This document shows, piece after piece, positions 42,560 through 45,908 of a stretch of 45,908 nucleotides of DNA. Source of the DNA: an uncultured Candidatus Melainabacteria bacterium (lineage in GTDB: Bacteria > Cyanobacteriota > Vampirovibrionia > Gastranaerophilales > Gastranaerophilaceae); assembly GCA_934757275.1 (NCBI GenBank), contig CAKVLN010000011.1, forward strand, positions 1 to 45,908, read 5' to 3'. The translations under genes were made by a program, and so were the position numbers. Each line of letters begins with the position of its first letter. Position 1 is the stretch's first letter. The notes below the pieces were generated by a model that was not told the DNA's origin, made no database searches, and was given only the letters and a program-made list of their open reading frames with translations.

Positions 42560-44338
42560 ATGAAGAAACAAATAAGTTATTTGCTCACGGTTTTATGCCT
42601 ATTTGCAGTAAACGAGGTTTTTGCAGACCCATTGGCTGGTCATGTATTTCCAGCAGGTGCTCAAGCTGAAATGGGCGGTTATAACCCTGGGGCTTTTAAC
42701 ACAACAGAACTACAAAATACTAATCATTACGAAATCGACAAGAGCTACATTCAATCTTTTGATGACGTAACAAAAGATGAACAAATTTATGATGCTTCTG
42801 TCGAAGAGAATTTAGCAAGAGAAGGTATGATTTATAACCCCCACTTCTTATTGCAAAAAATCAATTTTGAAGGTAATACAAAGATTTCATCAGAAGAACT
42901 AGAAAAACTTGGTTTAGAGGTTCTTGGTGAAGATGTTTATTTTGACGAATTGTTAGAAGTTTGTCAAAAGGTTACAAACTATTACCGTGCAAAAGGTTAT
43001 TTAACTTCTTATGCAACAGTTCCGCCACAAAGAATTGTTGATGGTGTTGCAACTATCAAGATTATTGAAAGTAAAGTTGGCGAATTGAACATTGAAGGCG
43101 AAAAATGGACTCGTGAATGGTATTTAAGACATATCATTATGGGTAAAGCTGGCTTGAGAGAAGGCGATGTATTCAATGCTAAGAACCTTCAAAGAGCAAT
43201 GAAAGAAATTAACAGAGAAGACTATGTTCAAGTTCAAACTGAAGTAGAAAGACAACAAGAGGGTGATGAAAACACCGCAATTACTTTGAACGTTAGAGAT
43301 AGATTTCCTGTAAACTTGAACTTCTCTTATGATGACTACGGTCGTTCATATACAGGTGCTCAAAGAGTTTCCTTCCTAGTTGGTATGGACAACTTAACAG
43401 GTTTGGGCGATAAAATTTATGGCGGTACAATCTTATCATCAGGTGCAACTGGTTGGATGGCTGGTTATTCACTTCCAGTTTCATCTTATGGAACTAGATT
43501 GTCCTTCGATTTTTCTGACTCTCATGTAAGATTGGGCGGTCCATACAGAGGATTGAATGTTAAAGGTAATGCTCAAAGCTATTTCTTCAAATTAACTCAA
43601 CCTCTTATCCAAACTGCAAAATCTGATTTGATTTTCTATACAGGTTACGATTATGTAAACGCAAATACCTCTGCTAATATTGGCGGCAACCCATTAAGAT
43701 TATCTGATTACAACTTGAACGTATGGCGTTCTGGATTGTACGGTATGACTGATGACAATTATGGTCGTTGGATTGGTAACATTGGCGTTGACTTCGGTAT
43801 GGGCGGTGATGGACACGGTGCAATCCAAAATACAACCTTCTTCAAGGTTACTGCTGGTGCAACTCGTGTACAAAGATTGTTTGCAAGAAGTATGGGTATT
43901 GTAAGAGTTAACGGTCAATACTCACCAGAAAGATTGTTCGCCGCTGAACAAATGCAACTTGGTGGCCCATACACATTAAGAGGTTATCAACCTGCGGAGT
44001 TAATCGGTGACTACGGTGTTACAGGTACAGTTGAATACAGATTCCCTGTTCCATACTTGTACAAATTGATGCCAAAAGTTGACGAAAGACTTAAACTAGC
44101 AATCTTCTACGATTGGGGTTGGATTGGTGAAAACGGCAGCGTTTATAACTACCCACAAACGTTCTTACATTCAGTTGGTTTCGGTACTTATATCAACTTC
44201 ACTGACTGGTTGACTGCTCAAATTGGTGTTGGTTTCCCACTCGGTCGTTCGTATAACGAAAACACTGCAAGATTCTACTTTAGTGTAAACTCTGATTTAG
44301 ACAGATTGATTCCACTAAGAAATCCAGAAAAATTATAG
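42560..44338 (+). CDS. Two-partner-secretion outer-membrane transporter (TpsB/FhaC/ShlB family)
   Basis: 592 aa. A Sec signal (MKKQISYLLTVLCLFAVNEV-FA) is followed by POTRA-like domains (about 90-250, with LLQKINFEGNTKISSEELEK and AKGYLTSYATVPPQRIVDG) and a 16-strand barrel (about 255-592). TLRGYQPAELIGDYG is the family's loop-6 (V/L)RGY motif. Such proteins export a large beta-helical TpsA partner; no such gene is in the window, so the cargo is elsewhere or the protein has a related role. It fits the diderm envelope shown by kdsD. It is monocistronic with a terminator. Confidence 0.9.
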   Translation: MKKQISYLLTVLCLFAVNEVFADPLAGHVFPAGAQAEMGGYNPGAFNTTELQNTNHYEIDKSYIQSFDDVTKDEQIYDASVEENLAREGMIYNPHFLLQKINFEGNTKISSEELEKLGLEVLGEDVYFDELLEVCQKVTNYYRAKGYLTSYATVPPQRIVDGVATIKIIESKVGELNIEGEKWTREWYLRHIIMGKAGLREGDVFNAKNLQRAMKEINREDYVQVQTEVERQQEGDENTAITLNVRDRFPVNLNFSYDDYGRSYTGAQRVSFLVGMDNLTGLGDKIYGGTILSSGATGWMAGYSLPVSSYGTRLSFDFSDSHVRLGGPYRGLNVKGNAQSYFFKLTQPLIQTAKSDLIFYTGYDYVNANTSANIGGNPLRLSDYNLNVWRSGLYGMTDDNYGRWIGNIGVDFGMGGDGHGAIQNTTFFKVTAGATRVQRLFARSMGIVRVNGQYSPERLFAAEQMQLGGPYTLRGYQPAELIGDYGVTGTVEYRFPVPYLYKLMPKVDERLKLAIFYDWGWIGENGSVYNYPQTFLHSVGFGTYINFTDWLTAQIGVGFPLGRSYNENTARFYFSVNSDLDRLIPLRNPEKL

Positions 44339-44344
44339 TTAACA

Positions 44345-44370
44345 AAAAGGACTCGCAAGAGTCCTTTTTT
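44345..44370 (+). terminator. Terminator of the TpsB gene
   Basis: AAAAGGACTC, loop GCAA, GAGTCCTTTT, T tract. Begins 7 nt after the stop. Confidence 0.92.
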
Positions 44371-44477
44371 ATTTGAAGAATAATGAATTATAAATATTTT
44401 ACGAACACGAATTTGTTGACATAACCTGACTTTTAATGTAATTTTAATGAATAGAGGAGTATTAAGAAGGGGTTTTT

Positions 44478-45908
44478 ATGTATATTAAACAGCTGGAGAT
44501 TGATAATTTTAAATCTTTTGCTAATAAAGTTGATATCCCTATGTTGAAAGGTTTTACTACTATTTCAGGACCGAATGGTTCTGGAAAAAGTAATATTATC
44601 GACAGTATTCTTTTTGCCCTTGGTTTGTCAACTAGCCGTACGTTGCGTGCCGAAAAACTTTTTCAGTTGATTTCGATTTACAACAAAAGAAACGAGGCGT
44701 TTGTAAAGGTTACTTTTGGTGAAACGGAAGATGGCGATTTTTCGGTTGCGAGAAGAATTAGAAAATCTTCACAAGGCTTTGTGAGTATTTATTATTTAGA
44801 TGATAAAATTGCAACACTTTCTGATATTCACGCAAGATTAGAAAAATACAATATTACTCCTAATAGCTATAACGTTATGATGCAAGGCGACGTTATGAGT
44901 ATTACAAATTGTACTCCTAATGAACGTCGTAAGATTATTGACGAAATCGCTGGTGTGGCAGATTTTGATAGAAGAATAGATCAGGCGACAAACGAACTTG
45001 AAACGGTTGAGAAACGTGTAGTAAATTCAACTCTTATTTTGAACGAGGTTAACACTCGTTTGGAACAGTTGAATGAAGAAAAAGAGGTTGCTCTTAAATA
45101 TCAAAAGTTAAAAGAAGAAAAAACCGGTTTAGAGAGCCAAATTAACACTGTTAAGTTTTTTGATTTGAGAAGAAATCTTGAAAAAGCTCACGAAAATATT
45201 TTAGAGTTTACTAAACGTAAAAAAGAAGAAGAGCTTAAATCAAAAGACCTTGAAGAGCGATTAAAGCTTATAAAAGAAAAGTACGAGGAGATTTCTAAAA
45301 CTATTACAGAAAAAGGTGAAGGTCATCAACTTGAGCTAAAACAAAAGGCGGAAGAAATTAAAGGTTCAATTTCTCGTAAAAATTCGTCTATCGTTTTTGC
45401 AGATAAACAAATTCAAGACAACCTTAAAACTATTGAAAACACAAAAAATGGTATTGAAGTTCAAGAAGGTAAAATCAAAGATTCTGAATTGAAGATTTCT
45501 TTAAAGCAAGATGAAATTAAAGGAATTGAAAAAAATATTGATGAGCAAAAGGGTATTTTGCACAAAATTTTAGAAGATATGTCTGGCTTGAATGAAACGG
45601 CTGAAAAACATATTGAGAAAAGAAATAATTTAAGAAAAGAGCTTGAAGAACTTCAAGACAAGGAAACAAAGCTTATTCAAAAACAAGCTCCGATGGAGGC
45701 TGATTTATCAACAAAGAAAAAATCGATTGAAGAGGCTAAGTTAAAACTTGCGGAATTGGAGAATTTTAAATCAAATTTCTCTGAAACTAAGGCATCAAAA
45801 GAGCTTTTGATTGAACAACTTGGCAAAGAGTTGGAAGATTTTAAAATTATTCAAAAAAACACGTTGAACGATTTGGATAAAACCAAAAACGAAATTACGG
45901 ATATGGAG
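44478..45908 (+). CDS. smc: Chromosome segregation protein SMC, 5' part
   Basis: 477 codons are visible and the frame runs off the right edge. The N-terminal ABC head shows MYIKQLEIDNFKSFANK, GPNGSGKS (31-38, Walker A), FALGLSTS and MMQGDVMSITNCTPNERRKI (Q-loop and following), then IDEIAGVADFD. A long heptad coiled coil starts at about 170. It acts in chromosome condensation and segregation with ScpAB. SD GAAGGGG lies before ATG. The hinge and C-terminal head lie outside the window. Confidence 0.95.
   Translation, partial: MYIKQLEIDNFKSFANKVDIPMLKGFTTISGPNGSGKSNIIDSILFALGLSTSRTLRAEKLFQLISIYNKRNEAFVKVTFGETEDGDFSVARRIRKSSQGFVSIYYLDDKIATLSDIHARLEKYNITPNSYNVMMQGDVMSITNCTPNERRKIIDEIAGVADFDRRIDQATNELETVEKRVVNSTLILNEVNTRLEQLNEEKEVALKYQKLKEEKTGLESQINTVKFFDLRRNLEKAHENILEFTKRKKEEELKSKDLEERLKLIKEKYEEISKTITEKGEGHQLELKQKAEEIKGSISRKNSSIVFADKQIQDNLKTIENTKNGIEVQEGKIKDSELKISLKQDEIKGIEKNIDEQKGILHKILEDMSGLNETAEKHIEKRNNLRKELEELQDKETKLIQKQAPMEADLSTKKKSIEEAKLKLAELENFKSNFSETKASKELLIEQLGKELEDFKIIQKNTLNDLDKTKNEITDME

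Noticed and set aside
1..45908. tRNA or rRNA genes
   Set aside because: I saw no T-loop-like GGTTCRANTCC sequence or rRNA stretches; this is a reading by eye and small RNA genes could be missed.

Overview
The window looks like chromosomal DNA from a low-GC, diderm, anaerobic, flagellated bacterium. My best guess is the gut Vampirovibrionia/Melainabacteria (Gastranaerophilales), the non-photosynthetic sister group of Cyanobacteria. The grounds are outer-membrane genes (KdsD, a TpsB/FhaC-type transporter), anaerobe genes (rubrerythrin, a glycyl-radical cofactor protein), flagellin, a GH57/DUF3536 protein of the type known from cyanobacteria, and prepilin-like surface proteins. This placement is inference: the window has no rRNA, and I saw no tRNA.

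Layout. 1-7.8 kb: kdsD plus a CDF metal exporter, a chimeric prepilin/YadA-head/S74-chaperone protein and anmK, separated by long repeat-rich gene-free stretches and bracketed by inverted copies of a repeat pair, each beside a sigma-28 (FliA)-like promoter. 7.8-13.9 kb: a FliA-type coiled-coil protein, a small secreted protein, a parvulin, mazG, an HD hydrolase, a DUF4145-like membrane protein and a FliA-type GAF/HD-GYP protein whose HD dyad is lost. 13.9-25.8 kb: alaS, uridine phosphorylase, panD, a ferritin-like protein, grcA divergent from a CRP/FNR regulator, a YkgJ-type protein, PBP1A, an AICAR-transformylase-like protein and rubrerythrin. 25.8-36.4 kb: a helical unknown, flagellin with a FliA promoter, a GH13-like protein, GH57/DUF3536 and several lineage-type unknowns. 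36.4-42 kb: the most unusual locus, a 1094-aa zinc-ribbon/degenerate-cyclase/degenerate-AAA/TPR protein divergent from a ZorA-like/ZorB-like membrane motor pair and a frameshifted glycosyltransferase. 42-45.9 kb: a TpsB/FhaC-type outer-membrane protein and the 5' part of smc.

Three cross-cutting signals stand out. (1) Four FliA-like promoters (TAAAGTTT-N11/12-GCCGNTAA-like) suggest a flagellar regulon that includes an unknown coiled-coil protein and a degenerate HD-GYP protein. (2) A family of about 120-165 bp intergenic palindromic elements has arms made of tandem heptads (GTGAATA-like). (3) Several genes have TATAAT-like boxes 6-7 nt before ATG and no Shine-Dalgarno sequence, which suggests leaderless mRNAs alongside ordinary SD-led genes.
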